A DNA stretch of 64,000 nt, from NCBI GenBank assembly GCA_027574665.1, contig CM050654.1, positions 25,749,722 to 25,813,721 on the forward strand. The letters run 5' to 3'. Of the stretch, positions 26,601-41,600 are shown piece by piece. A model generated the notes under the pieces. The model worked only from the letters and a program-made list of their open reading frames with translations. It had not been told where the DNA came from and did not search any database. Every line of letters starts with the position of its first letter. Position 1 is the stretch's first letter. The position numbers and the translations under genes are program-made. Origin of the DNA: Rhynochetos jubatus (taxonomy: Eukaryota; Chordata; Aves; Eurypygiformes; Rhynochetidae).

Positions 26601-29600
26601 TGGGTTGTAAAATATCGTGGGTTTTGTTCTTTTTTTCCACAGTTATCGAACAGTGAACAGAAGTGGTGGCTGAAGTTTATTGATTACGGCTACAGCTATC
26701 ATTCACCGTATGTAGAATAATTATGGGATGCTTTACTGTAAGCTTTTCTGGATGTGCTTTTCAGAAATATAGTTTACAAAAATAGTTTCCGAAGGAAACT
26801 ATTTTATCCCCAGATTTGTAAAAAGCTACTTCTTCTGTCTCATCCCAAAGAAGTAGGATAAATATTTTGAACTGAGCTAGAAAACGATACAGCATTATTC
26901 AGGGACCACTGTTCTCTTTCGTTCACAGGTACTTGTACCTACTCTTGCTATGATAAACTTAGACCACAGAGTACCTAAAAGAGGGAGAGTAGACCTGTGA
27001 GGTGCTCAGACAAAGCAGATAGTGGTCAAGACAGTGTGTGTACAATTACAAAGTGGGTATATTTCAAAGTATTGGGGAAATATTGCTGCCAGATTCTAAG
27101 TTCTGTTCCCATTAAAAGCTTTATCGACTTCAAAAATTTAATTAAGAGTAACCTAATAACTGAATTCAGCACCATTAAGGTATATAACTACTGAATCTAC
27201 CACATATTTGTTCCTAGTCTAGTTTTTTCCCCCTCTGTCCTTTCCAGTGTTGTAGGGCATCTCCTAGAAACAGTTACCAGCCCAAATTTTTGTTTGCACC
27301 TGAAGATCGCATTGGATTGGAAATTGACTCTGAAATGTTTGTATCCAGTTTACAGCTATTTTCACGCTTCCATGATCGATTCCTGAGGGATTGCTGGTAT
27401 GTTTCTAGAAAGAACTGGTATAGAGGTAAGGTGGCTTTCATTTTTTCACCCCTTTCTGTCATTATTATATTTAAAAAGAAGAAATTATTGTCCTATTGAA
27501 TTAGGAGTGAATGGCTTCTTGATGGTAATCCAATTGAATCTGAAATCATTTATTTCTTCATTATGGTAGAAACCATAATAATATTTCTTGATGACCTGAG
27601 GCAAACCTGAATTCAAGTGACAGTTTTTTATGATTGATTGTCATTCTTTTGAGACATAAATTGATTAGGTGAAATCTAGGTTGGTAGTTACCTTTTTGTG
27701 TTCACGCTAGATGCTCTGAGGTCTGGAAATTAAGTCTTAGAGTTGTGTTAGTGAGAGGAGCTTAGCTGAATACTTGCAACTGCATATGCATCTGGAGATG
27801 CAAAATTCATTAAGTAGTGAAGAGGTACACAAAGCAGTGGAAATGACACCTCGTGGTACTTGAAGCTGCTTATTTCTGTTTTTTAACATTGCTTTGTATT
27901 GAGGAAAATGTATAACCCCTGGAGAATAGTTCCTCCTGTCTGCTACCATTTCGACTTTACAGCACGTTATTCTGTTGTACGCCGCTGACCTGCTTTCATC
28001 CCTATTATCCAAAAATTGCTCTTCACTGCGAAGCCAGTGCAGTTACTGTAGGAGTCATGTAAAACAGTACAGGCCAGATGCTCTCCATATAGATGTTAAA
28101 GGATTCCTTTTGGCTTTAATTACCTTTAGGTCACACACCCTCTATGCCAGAATATGTGATTAGTCCTCATATTCAAAATCTTCCAATGTCGTGATTTTTC
28201 TGTTTGAAGTTCTCTCTGCCTATATGAAGTGTTGCTACTGGAAGTAGGGGATTAGACTCTGGATCTTTAGGAACATTATGTCACTGTCTGGTATAAATAA
28301 TTTGTCTTTTTCTCTGCTGTTACTTTTAATGCTTTAGATTGCATGTACTTCACTGTGGTTGCACTGAAAAAGACTTTGTTTCAGACTGGTCTTTGTCATG
28401 TCATGAAGTATGGATGGCAATTGGAGCGTGGTAGGCATTAGCGTAACTGTTTTTTAAAACTTGTATTTCTGCAGACTACCCAATTAACTGTAATGTGAAG
28501 CTGCCCTTCATCTGTGAAAAAAATAATGCCTCCCTACTAGAGAAACATGATCCCAGTTACCGCCCAGTCAGAGGAGGGTGCCCTAAAGGTTGGCTTCAGT
28601 TCCGGCATAAGGTACGTATTTTTCATAGTCCAGTAAGCTGGAGTGCCCTGCTGAAAGAGGCGAAGAAGTAGCCTCTGTGTTCAGGAGTGGACTGGGAGGT
28701 GCCTTTCAAAAAGTATATATATACAGTGATTAAAATCATCTTCCTCACTTCGCTGTCCCTTATTCAGGATTGATCGTTTCTTAATTTCAAAGCAGTAACT
28801 TTCAGGGTTTTTTGCTTTCTCATCACCACACGTTTAGGACCAAGAACATTGGCTGTATTGTCTAATCTTGGGCTCTGCTTTGAAGAATGAGAAGGAATAG
28901 AAAGGGAGAAGATGAGGTTTCTGGGACAGAAGTGGCTTTGATTCTCTTGCTGAGTAATCATAGGCAGGCAGCAAGCTGGCAGACACTCTGCTTCCAAAAA
29001 TGCCTCAAGGACTTAACTTCCTTAAGAATTAGAAGCAGCTTGTAAGAGTGAACGAACAGAGGCCAGAACCCATACGATAGTGTATTTCAGTACTGTGTTT
29101 TAAGGCAGTCATCTAAAGTGTGATGTCATTCACACATCTTAGTGTGACTGAATGCTGTTATTTGGCCTGCCATTATTCTGTACATAAGAAGGACCGTGCA
29201 TCTAATCTGCACATTACAGTGTCCCAAGGTTTGCAAATTTACTTCATGTCATTGCAAGATACAGCTTTTGAGTTCCCACGTAGTTTCTCCCAAAAGATAA
29301 TGCGTTACAACACAGGTTCCTGGCCCAACCTTGTCTGACTTTAGATTTGGTGTATGAATTCTCATCCTTAAAACAGTACATGATCCTGATGTAGCCAGTT
29401 AAAAATTACTGAATTCTAATCCTCAGTGAATGAGTTATTCAGTGGGATTACTCATCATTTCATATTCGGCTATTCTGTTTAATAAGAAATGCATGCAGCT
29501 AGTATTAGTTCCCTTGCTTTCCCTTTAGATTTAATTGCAGGAAATGAGAAGTGAGTTTTTAGGGTTGGTTTAAGAACCTTTTCTTATGAGTAACTTCTTA

Positions 29601-32600
29601 GGAAGTAATGGTATGATAAAAATCAGTTTCATTATCTTTATTTTGCAGTGTTTTCTAAAGATGAAACCCGAATATTTAACATTTAATGCAGCTAATGAAA
29701 AGTGTGTAACTTTTGGAGGCTCTCTTCCATCTATCTCAAATCAAGCTGAGCAAGGTACGATGGTCGACTGGGGGCACTTTTAGTATGCAGCTTCTCTTCC
29801 AAATTCAGTATAGTTCTGCTTAAGAACTTGAGAATAAAAATCACATAGTTATCTACGGGCATACTGTGAGCATTCTAAAATTCCAAGACCAGTTAAAAAT
29901 GTGTTGTCTATTGTTTGCATCACTGCAAACGTAACATGGAAATGCAGTCAGCAAACATTTGAGCCAGTTCGAAGAGCAGCTTCTCCGTGCAATCATAACC
30001 TGTTATAAAAAGAAAAGAATGGAAAAACCTCACACTGAGGGTTGAGGATAGAAGGGTCACCACTGAATGAAGAATTCCCATGTTTTGCTTTTCAAGTTAA
30101 AACATAACTGAGACTGTAGACTTTGCACTGTGAAAACCACCTTAGGAGCTGCTTCCAAGACAAGCTCAGCTGGCTGTGTGGGGATGGCAAACGCAGTGCC
30201 CGCTGGAGCACAGAGGAGCCTCTGTATCTAAGCATGCTGAGCAGCTTAAAGTGGCACAGTGTCTAAACTGACCACCTGCAAGCTCTCCAGGACACTGACA
30301 GGAGGCTGCAAAAGGCAGAGTTGTTCCACCTTTGGGACCTGCCTCTCAGCTGTCAAATAAACTAGAGCCGTGGAGGTAAATGCCACGAGGAAGAAATGCG
30401 TTCACATTGTCTGCAAGAGCAAACTGCTGAGTGAGACAGCTGTATCTGCATCTGTATTCTTGTGGATAGCTTACAGTTCTCTGCAGGTGTAGCTGAAGTA
30501 GCTCGTTTGAATTCTGCAATGTGCGCAGTGCATCTTTTCGTTATAAGCAAATAACCTCTTGCCAAATGGGAAGTGGACTAGGGAGGCCACTAGTGTACCT
30601 GCAGGCAAAAGCGTAGTCATTCTGAAATGTTACATAGCAGGGTCTTTGGTGCGTATGGCAGTGTTTGTTATTGTTTATTGATGGTTTTTGAGAGGTTTTT
30701 CCCCCATGTAGTGGAGGCCACATGTATGGAAAGAAGGCCCAGTCCTCTTAAAGAAGCTTGCCTCTTCCTGTAGGCTGCTTCCACTCTTCCCAGTGGCATT
30801 AGGCAGCTGGCTAGTTCTGACGTGTAAATCTTCACGGCTTTGTCTGGATCAGAAGGTAGGCTGCGGCTAGCCTGGTACGTGGCCAATGGTTAAGACCCGT
30901 CAGCAATCGCTAGTTACATAGCCTCTATTTGTCTTCCTAATCTCGACAAGCTCAGTGAATGCCTTTGGTGCCTGGGGGGTTACCGAAGCCCACTGTTTTG
31001 TGCCAGAATATTCACTAAGAGGGGGTCAGGTTTAAGGTTTTCCTGACAGATGTTTTTTTTTCCAACTAAACCTGACTTCCTTTGTCCAGTCCTGCTTTCT
31101 CTGATGCTGGGTTGGGCAAACTCTGCCAGAATCCAAGAAGAGGTTCTGATTTATTGCATACAGCAGTAGGAAAGGAAGATGGGAGATAAGACTTTCTCCG
31201 TCAGTTCAGAGAGGGCAGGAGTTAGCTCTTCTATTATCTCTGCAGGGAGACAATAGAAGACCTTACAGACCTGTGGAAAAGCACCTTCTGAAAGTTGGAT
31301 GTGAGTGCAAGAATACAAAGTAGTGGGCAGAGAAACAGGTTAAATCTGCTACCTGCTCGTCAGATGATAATTTGGAGGACAAATGCCAATAGTCTGTGCC
31401 TTTCAGATAAAATCAACTTGAAAGTTGTTATCTTATGGAAAGAAGGGATGATAAACATTTAGCAATCATAAAGGGACTGGGAAAATTAGGTTAATAGAAA
31501 CGGGGGTTGCATTACCTTATTTATGTGAAGTGTTTTTTCAGATGTTCACTGTTGTCTGAACCACGATACATACATTTACTGTTCTGCCCAACAGATTATA
31601 TAACATCCTTGCTTCCTAGTATGCCGAAAGATATTTGGATTGGTTTGCAGTTTCTGTTCAGCACGAGGGAAAACAAATGGATAGATGAGAGTAGACTGTT
31701 GTATAGTAACTTTCACCCACTCCTGACAGGAAGATTAAGGAAAATTCCACTGGATGTAAGTTCTGATTTTTGACTTTTCTTGACTATTGAGTAATGAAAT
31801 TTGGAATTTTGACTGTATGGAGAAAAAAAAAATTATGTAACAGACCACATCCCCAGTTAGTGGTTTTAACTGGCAAACTGGGTGACTGACAGTAATGGAG
31901 TTCTGTTTACCTTTATTTGGATGACAGCTTCTGAACTGAGATCTGAAACACTGAAAGGGAAAAAGCTGAAACAACTGTTTAATGACTCTTCTGGAACTTC
32001 TGTTGGAAATTTAAAGACTACGTGAAAACAGTCATCAAAAAGTTGTCATCAGTAATTCTTGGTTCAGTTACACCTAGAAATACATCTGTAAACTATTACA
32101 TGTTGGTATTTTGCTTGCTGCTGTACCCAAGGTGAAGCATAACAAATGTAATCAAATCACACCTACAAACAAGATTTATTTTAAGCGTTAAATCATTTCA
32201 CTTAATATTCTCCCCCGTATTTAACTTTCTGAGTCCAGGCCCCTGGCAATGTTTGTAAAACAGGTAAGCTGTATTGCACCACTCCTTTGAAACTTCTTCA
32301 ACAAGTTCAGACAGCTCAGCTTCTCATAGCCTCATGTTACTTCACCTTCTCTACACAACTATGTTTATGCTCTGTTTGACTCTGATAAGCGTATTTCTGG
32401 TTTACAGCTTTTTGATGAAGAATTTAACAATCAGTGCGGTGTAATCCTCAACGATCCCAAATCACAGTATGTTGGAACATGGAATTTCACTGCTTGTGCT
32501 GACAGGCACTTCTTGGGTATCTGCCAGCGGCCTATAGGTAAGTCTGAAGAGTCAAAATAACTTACAGCTGGGGTTTGCAGTTAGGATGCACGTGCCAGGA

Positions 32601-35600
32601 GACCTTGTAATGCGTGTAAATTGTTGCACTTGAAGAGTGAGATTCTTGTAGAGACTGAGAAGGTAAATTTTGGAAAAGCAGGGTGTGGAGGAGGATCTGG
32701 GACCTATTTTATCAGCTATTCAGGATTTTCCCATTCATTTTTCATAGCCCAGTTCAGAGGGAATCTGTTTTCCTGAGGGATTCTGTGGGGTTTCAATGGA
32801 ACCACACTTTAGCAGACGGGACTTTAATGTTCTGTGGGTATAGAGGACATGTACATCAAGGGCTGGAACAAGTGACTCCTTTTTCCTGTTCAGAACTGTG
32901 GGAGTGACAAGCCCTGGGAAGGAATCTCACAGTATTTCCATCCTGCTTAAACATCCTGTGGTTTTTAGCACTATCAGAATATGAGATATCATATACACTT
33001 AACATTGAAATTGGTCTCCCCAGAGCAAACCGAGAGGGCATACAGGGAGAGTGATAATTTGGAATGATGCAGCTTTCCATAGCTTTGTACAGATCCCTTG
33101 GTGTGAGTGGGTTTTCTTAATCTGATCTAAAAATAATATTCTGATGTAGCCTTGTGGGTTGCTCAACACCAGTTACTGGAATCAGATCAAACACACACAG
33201 CTATTATACACATTTAATTACTGCTATAGGTTTAGCATACCCACTTCTGAGTATGTTCCTCTATGTAAATAGTCCTTTTTAAATAACTTACATGCTGTCT
33301 TCTAAAAAAAAAACACAGGTGTGCAAAACACCCAAGGATATGCCCACCTTCTTCATTCTCAAATAGGCAAAGAGATTTTCCCCCCACATAACACAAAAAG
33401 TCATCTTTATTTCAGTGCCAAATACTTCAGAAATTCTAAGTGTCCAGATTAGAAGCCTGGATAGAAGAGAAGTAGATAAAAATTCAAAAAGGGGATTTTT
33501 TTTAGCGGGATGTTGACAGTATATCTGTATAGATCAATATATTATTAGTCTGGGCTGACTAAAATACTAAGCACTTCTTCCTAGCCCCAGCTGAAGAAGG
33601 TGTAATGAGAAGGGTTTTGGACTGCCAGAGAATGTGTCCTGGTATGGTCTGGTCTTACATCATCATTGTACCAGGGACCTAAGGATAATTCAGGTTGGAA
33701 GGAACCTCAGCAAGGAGCAGGGACAGCGATGAGGGAGTCCAGGTTGGCCAAGGCTTTACCCAGGGAAAAAGATGACTCAGGTTCCTTGGAAATCTTGGCA
33801 TGATCGTGATTTGCAGAACTTACTGAGATGTTAATTATTGGCAATTACTTCTTTCAGAAATGGACACTTTCCTTACTGTCTTGTTTCCAATTTGGTATCC
33901 CTTGATGTGTGATGGCACCCTTGGTTCCATGGTTCTTTTTTGTAGCTGGTTACTAAGTAAAAGCATTTGGCAGCAGGCACAAACCACTTCAAACAATCTG
34001 TTTGAGCCTTGTCACTTTTCTGATCCATTGAAAGCTGTAAACTGCATATAAATATCAAATTAATACTATGTTTCTGTCTTCTTGTGTTTGGAAAAATGTC
34101 CCTGTCAGCCTATCAATCGGCCATTTATATAGCCTGTTATTTCTAGAGTGATTTTCTGCCCCTCTGCTCCCCACTGTGAGCCTTTTTCTGCTTGAGATAT
34201 TTTAAATATAAATTCCCTTTGGAAAGCCAATTTATTTTTGGGGGTTACCAGTTTTGCAAGCTTTAGTTTACCACCTGTGGGAATGTTTGCATCTTTTATT
34301 AACTGCAGTTGCTGTGCATCGCTGAGCTGTATGCCTTCGGTGTGGTGCTGATAACTGCGATAACACTGGCTGCTTAGAGCACAAATTGGGAATTATACCC
34401 CTCCCCATGCATGTGGATGTTCTGCAATTAGTTAAGCACGTGTGCAAGCAAAATCAATTCCCAAGATACCTATGGGAGGCTGTAAGGGCTTCTGGGACTA
34501 TGCTGTGCACCGAGATCTGCAAAGACAAGTTTTGTGGCCCGTTAGATTCACATGAGCATAAATCCACAGGCTCCACAAGGATAAATGATCCAAGTTTAGC
34601 TGGTGCTATATTGAAGCAGAGAACGGTCGTTCTCCTGAATTCTTCTGTTGAATTAAAGTTCTAGAATATGATTTTAATTCAATAGAGTTCTTAATATTAT
34701 TTAGCAGTTAGTTAAAAATAGGAAATATTAGAAATATGTGAATCTAAGTTGAGATAAAAATAGATTAAAAAGAAAAAAAAAAGATTCTTTTCAGCAAATT
34801 TTATATACTTTCTGCCTAAAGCGTCAAAGATATTTGCTTCAAACTATAATCATTAGCATAATCGACTGTCTAAGTAAAATTTTTTGGATGTCCTTTCCTC
34901 CCCACCCCAGGAGAATTCAAATAGGTTTTTCTGATTGTTACAGAGAAATTGGGAGTTTAAAATGTACTGCAGTATTTAACCACCTAATAACTGAATTTCT
35001 TTCTTAGGTGTAGGAACTGCTGATAACCAAACAGAGCAAGTCCTTAATGAAACACTGAGCTATCAAAATGTTCAATACATGGTAATTCTGAAGAATTTGT
35101 CCTGGAATGATGCAATGGCTGCATGCATCAATAACAAGATGCAGCTGGTCAGCATCACAGATCAGTTCCAGCAGGCTTTTCTCGCTGTTCAGGCTGCCCT
35201 TCGTAATTACCCACTGTGGACTGGACTTTTCAGCAGAGATGTAAGTTTTATTTTCCCTTCGGTCTGTGGCTTAGGGTAGTTTCTAGAGTTGTCCAAAACA
35301 GAAATCGGGACAAAGGAATGCAATGAAAAATTAATTCCTGGGGTAACTGTTTTCATTTAGGGATAACCATCCGGAGGGTCTCAAGATTAACATTCTAATC
35401 TTCAGTTCTCCAAGTTACATAGCTGTTGGACTCCACTGGACGGATTGATGATAAGGAGACAATTCCTTTAAAAGATTGTGGGATGAAGGGATATATCGTA
35501 GGGTAGCAGCAACACAGATCGCTGAATCATCTTTGTCTCTTTCGTTAATGAATGAGTAATTAGTGTTGCCATTAATATCACTGCCACTCTTTATAGTAGC

Positions 35601-38600
35601 ACTCCAGAAATACAACCCAAAATCTGTTTTAAAAGGAAGTGGCAAATAAAATCCAAAATGAGCCACTGAATGCTTCTGGAGATACATTTCTAAAGCTTAA
35701 CTTAGACTCTTGTTGCTTCGTGTTACTTGTGCCTGTGTTTTGAGTTAGAGGGAGACATCCCTGAGACAGGTTAGTGGGTTTTTTCTTCTTTCTTCTGGTT
35801 TTTTTTTTTGTCTTTGGGAAAGTCTGTGCAGGAGGCACTGCTTTGCTTTTACTAGCCAGAGGACCTCTTGCAGATCTTTGTTACGGATTGAGAGCTTTCT
35901 CAGCTGTTAATGAAATAGCTTGGGCTTGCTTGCAGGGTTTATCTTTTTTTGTCAAGCACATGAGTCTAGAGATAATTGCAAGAAAAAAGTTAAACTTTAT
36001 TTGAGAAGTGCCTCACCTACACAGGTGATGGTGCTCACGCCGCATCTGTGGTGGTGTGATCTTCCTGTGGCAGTAATGGGCTACTGAGCATCCTAGGCAG
36101 AGTTGGGGGGAATACACATTTGAGTATGTACTTCATGAACACTTTTAAAAGGAAGCAGACAGACATTAAATCTTAGTGAAGATGGGGAACCGGAACAACC
36201 TATTTTCCCTCCTCATTTGAATCTGTATCTGTAAGTGGGGGTCAAATGATTCATTTTGCTGCATACAGCTGAGGCATGCACTAGCTTTTCACTATTGCAA
36301 CACTTTGTTACTTGGGCACAATTGAAAATCACATGAAAGGAAATTATAATGATACCGGTCAACAGAACCTGTTACTCCAGTGCTGGAATCATAGGCACTA
36401 AAGAAAGATACAAGATTAATTAAATTACAAAGCAGTAAGGGGATTTCCTAAAGAAAACTTTTAAATGTAAGATTCTTAAAGGATGGCGTGCTTAATGTGT
36501 GTGGTTTTTGCCTTATTTCTCCAGGGCAGAAACATGTCTGATTTATTAAATCAGTTAAGTATTTAACAGATTACTTTAAAGTCAGTGTGCAGTAACTGAG
36601 ACTGGGCCTGCTTTCAGATATCATCCGTTTTCCAATACCAGATAATTATATCCACCATTGATCTGCAGGTGCAAATGATGTAATTTGGACATCTCACTGC
36701 CAAACCTTCCTCTGTAAGCATGGTAGTTAAACACCAACACTTGATAACTTGCCGTCCACTTCAGATAATTCGTATTTTTGTTACTGCAAAACTTAAAATA
36801 ACAGAAGTTGTTATATTTGAGCAGCAGATCAGATCACAAGGGCAGTAGTTCTCACCAGAAACACTGTAAATATCTAGCCAATGTAAATATATTACCGTGT
36901 CATTTTCTGTACCTAATATTTTACAATGTAAGCTCATCCTTTTTACTCATACAATGCTAGGGTGGAAAACATTATGGCTGGTTGGATGGTAAACACGTTA
37001 GTTTTAGTCGCTGGTCTGAAGATGATGAAGAAACAAGCGAAGAATGTGTGTTTTTGGATACTGACAGCTTCTGGAAAACTTCTGACTGTTCCTTGGAAAG
37101 TCGAGGTGCTATTTGCTACACATCAGAAAGTATGTATCCTAGCGTAATACTTACAAAAGCCGAATTTTGGTTTATTATGAAGCATCTTTGATGATGGCAG
37201 ATTGTAACTTCAAAATTACAACTTTTTAAACTTACATGTCCTCAGACAGGCTGATTTGCATGCCAGGAATAAAAGAAACAACCTTCAAATAGGTGGGGCG
37301 TGCACCTGCTGGTCTTAATCCACATGTTCCTTACAAACGGATGCAGCACGGGTGCTCTGGGCCAGACTGTACCCTTCTTATTGTCAAGTGATTCTACCTT
37401 TGCGCTCTTTCTGCAAGATCATTGCGTAGTGATCTCTCCCACTTGCTACCTCTGTGCTGTTTACATCTCAGTATTGGGTCCTTCTGAAGTCCCTTCAGAC
37501 AGGGAAGGCTGTGCAGGGAAGAGGTACATGCCTACGCGGAGAAGAAAGATTGCAGTTAGACACTGAACTGAAAGATGTAATTTAAAGTCACTTGCAGTTC
37601 ACAGAACCCTTCTAAATAGATACCAATTATAGCAAGACAAGTATAGCAGGGCATCTTTTTTTGAGGGACGCACATGCATCACAGCACTTTTCTGAGAGAA
37701 GAGAGAGCTTTCTGAGAGATCATCACAGCTTTCTTCCCTACGAGACCATTATGGTTTGTTGTTTTTTTTTTCTGTGGGAGGACACAGTCAAGCCGCTGTT
37801 GTACGTACTGGGTCACAGTAAATTCTATACTTGGCGTTACGACATCCTGAACTACTTTGTGCTTGCGATGTGATCAACTGCAGGAGGAGTCCTTCTCACT
37901 TCTTGAGTATTAGGTAAAGCCAGGATGTGTTGCCAGCTGTGAAGTAGCTGGTTTGTTATGGTGATCTGCCTTCATACAAGAGCCAATAAGGTCTTTTAGT
38001 TATTGGTCCACACTTGGCATTTTTATGTAGGATTTATTATTCTTAAGCCTGTATAACATAGTAATTATGAAGAGTTGTAAGCAGTCTTCGACAACGCTTA
38101 CTGCTGCTTTTGTTACTTTGAAAAAATCACCATTATGAGGAAACTGAAAGCAACAATGGCACTTAATTTGTCTTCAAAGTTTTTAAATGGTGACTGAAAG
38201 TGGTTTGTAAGGCCAGGGGTTGTTATTAATAAATCATATCCTGAATGTGTTCTTTCCCTTCCTTAGAGAAGATTGAAAAAGAACAAGTAACACAAGTTAA
38301 GTGCCCACATAAGATTAAAAATACGCCTTGGATATCATTCAGAAACAATTGTTACACTTTTATGATAACAAAAAATAGATGGAGAGAACTGAAGCCTCAA
38401 GAAGCTCATCATCTATGCAAGAAAACGAGTACGTACTTTGTCATATTACAGGTATTCATGGACTTATGTCAGCTTGAGGGAGATGAGCTTTAGATCTGAG
38501 TCACTGTCTTACAATGACAGCAAAGCGACCGTGGAGAAGGGTTGTAGCGTTTGGAGACGTGATCAGTGTTTTGCTGCCTAATGCTGTTTGCCCTGGCGCT

Positions 38601-41600
38601 ACTCGGATGCGAAGCACCAGAGCATGGCTAGGAGCTATTGAAGTGGAAGGTTGTGTGGTTTGGGGTTTTTTTTCTCTTTATAAGATGCAAATTTTTAATA
38701 GGTTGGATAATTGTTATCCCCTTGGCAACAGTCTGGCTTTACAGTCACATTTACTTCCCCCCCTTGCTGTGTGGAACGCTTAATGCGAACAAAGTAGTCC
38801 AATTCAGAAAAGCACGTGGGCTTTTCCTCTCCATCTTGAACAAAGTGTCAGCTTAGGAACAGCTTGCCTCTTGTATTAAACCATTGCTCGTGGCACTTCA
38901 GACATGCATCTCTCCAGAAGTTGTTTTTATGTTGCATTATTTGATTGCACTTCAGACTTTTTCTTAATACTGTTTCTCTACTAGGCAGTTCAGGAAAATC
39001 AGGGAAGGTTGCTGGTATTTTTATGTTCTAGTCAGAGAATTTTTGCTATGTAGAACTTGAAGTGACAGCAGAACCCATAAATATCTCTGGACCTGATGTC
39101 TTTCATTTATCCACAAAACCAGGGGAAGCACTGTCCATTTAGTTATTATGTTCTAAAGGTCTAGCCTTTACAAATTCTTGACCTGCCTGTAATAATTATT
39201 AACAATAATGGCAAAGATATTTTATTTATTTTGTAACTGAAAGGTGAATTTGTAAGAAAGATAATAATTTAAAAAATTTTTTTCAACAGACCCAGAAGCA
39301 TTTGTTTTGAATGTTCGAGATGAAGAAGAGAATAACTTTGTTACTGAGCAGCTTCATTCGTTCAGCGGCCTGGCTATGTGGGTCTGGCTGGGTGTGATTT
39401 ACGATGATGGTGGTAAGATTTAAGTATTGTGGGTTGGGGTTTTTTTTTCCATAATAAATAAATTGGAGACAAGGTTTGCAGCCTTTTAAGTGCATGCTTC
39501 TTGCATGTTTGCAAGTGCAACTAAAGCAAAACTGAATGCAAACCTATAATAATGCTTTATATTTATCTTCTAGAAGAAAAAAACCAGACGTGCTTTCTGG
39601 TTAAGGGATAATTAGATCTAACATGTTCTGTTAAGTCTAGATTTCCCTGGAAAGCAGGATTTAAAAGGGCCTGGATGAGTAATGCTAACCTATTTAGCAT
39701 TGTATATGGAACTGATTTAACTCAGAGCACCACTGCATTTTTTTTCCAAAGTGAATATCTGTTAAGGTCATTAATATATTCATAGCTAAATGGTATTTGT
39801 ATGCATAGTGCCAGTGTTTAATAAATATGCAATGTTTTCCACAGATAAAGTTCTCAAATGGTATGATGAAACTCATCTGACTTACAACAACTGGAGGCTG
39901 GGAAGACCTAACATAAAGAAGAACAGTTTTTTTGCTGGTGTAAATCTTGATGGTTTTTGGGATATTTATAATTATTCGCAAACTTGGCTTGCTCATCACT
40001 ATAACTTGTACAGTATTCTCGCCTGTAAAATCGAAAGGGGTAAGTAGTAAAGGAGATCTATGTGCAGTATTGGAGTGTTGGGTGACAGTCATAACTCAAG
40101 TCCTGGTTCGGCAGTACCTATATGTAAGACACTGGTTTTGCTCCCAGTGAAACGCGTGGCACAGCTGTCATGGGCTTCTGGGGTTATATGATCAGCCTGT
40201 GCATCACTGCTGTAATATTCTGATCAGGAGGAATGTGTTTGCTGTACTCCTCCATCGACTGCCCACACTGCTACGTAAGTAGCGCTCACGTGACGTAAGT
40301 GGCTTGTACTGAACGCTTTAATGCTTGAATTGCATTGATATAGGTGGATTTTAATGCCTTCTGTATATTCCTAGTAACGTGAAGGAAGTGCACAGAACTT
40401 GTTGTTGTCTTATTCTTTGAAACAGGACCCCAGCAGCACAAGCCTCCATTGCCTGAGTCTATTCCGCATGGAAACAGGACATACAGGGTCCTTCAGGAAA
40501 AGTTAACGTGGTATGAGGCATTGAGACAATGCAAACACAACAGGAGTGATTTGGCAAGTGTGCACAGTGAATCGGAACAGCTGTTTCTAGAAGATATTGT
40601 CAAGCGGGATGGCTATCCTCTGTGGCTTGGCTTGTCGATTCACGATGTAAGTACACGCTGTTGGTCACCTCAGGAACAGAGCAGAGACTTTCTGCACAGG
40701 ATGTGAAATATTTACTGATGCTTTTCTCCAGTTTCTTGGAATGTCTATTCCATGTAATAAATTACCTACTTTAAACCCCATGTAACATACGTTAAAGTAT
40801 TTTAAATTTTAGTGTATGTAGCTACACTGAGATATTTTTCCAAATCCTTGAAGTTTTAAAGTAATATGAATGTCCCACATCATGCCTTGTGGCACAAAGA
40901 AGTACAATTTGCAGCACTACCTTTAGAGGCTCCAGATTTATGGCTCTCTGTAGGATCAGATGCCATTAGCAAATACGATCAGACAAGGCTGTATGGGGCC
41001 TGTTTAGCCCAGCTCAGGACTGGCTCTCCCAGGCAGTGGCTCCCCAACAAGTTATGCATCCCGTCTCCCAGGAGGCATAGCAAGAGACTTATCAGCTCCC
41101 ACAAATAAGCAGGATTTGTATCTTAAGAATTGATTGGAAAATGCAAACTATGTTGTACATTTAGTATGGATTTAGCAAATGGGGGCACCTGCACTTTAAT
41201 TCGTCACCCTACAAGGGATAAATGTTGCTGCATGACTTAGTAATGACTGACAAGATTTAAACCACAACCATATGCTGTGGTTGAAAAGTTGTGGGATTTT
41301 TCTTTAATTAGGGAAGTAAAGCTAATTTTGAATGGTCAGATGGGAGCGACTTTGACTACTATCCTTGGGAATTAGAAAACTCAAATACTACTGAGAACTG
41401 TGTTCTGTTGGATACTAAAGGATCTTGGAACCGTACAAAATGTACAAATGTTGCCGAAGGTGCCATTTGCTACAGCCCTCAGAACAGTAAGTGTTGTTTT
41501 CAATATTTCGTGCTGTTGTCTTGAGGGTTCTACCTTTACGTGCTGGATTTAGAACTAGGTGAAGGCTGAAATACCACACGTCATTCCCTCTTGAAGAAGA

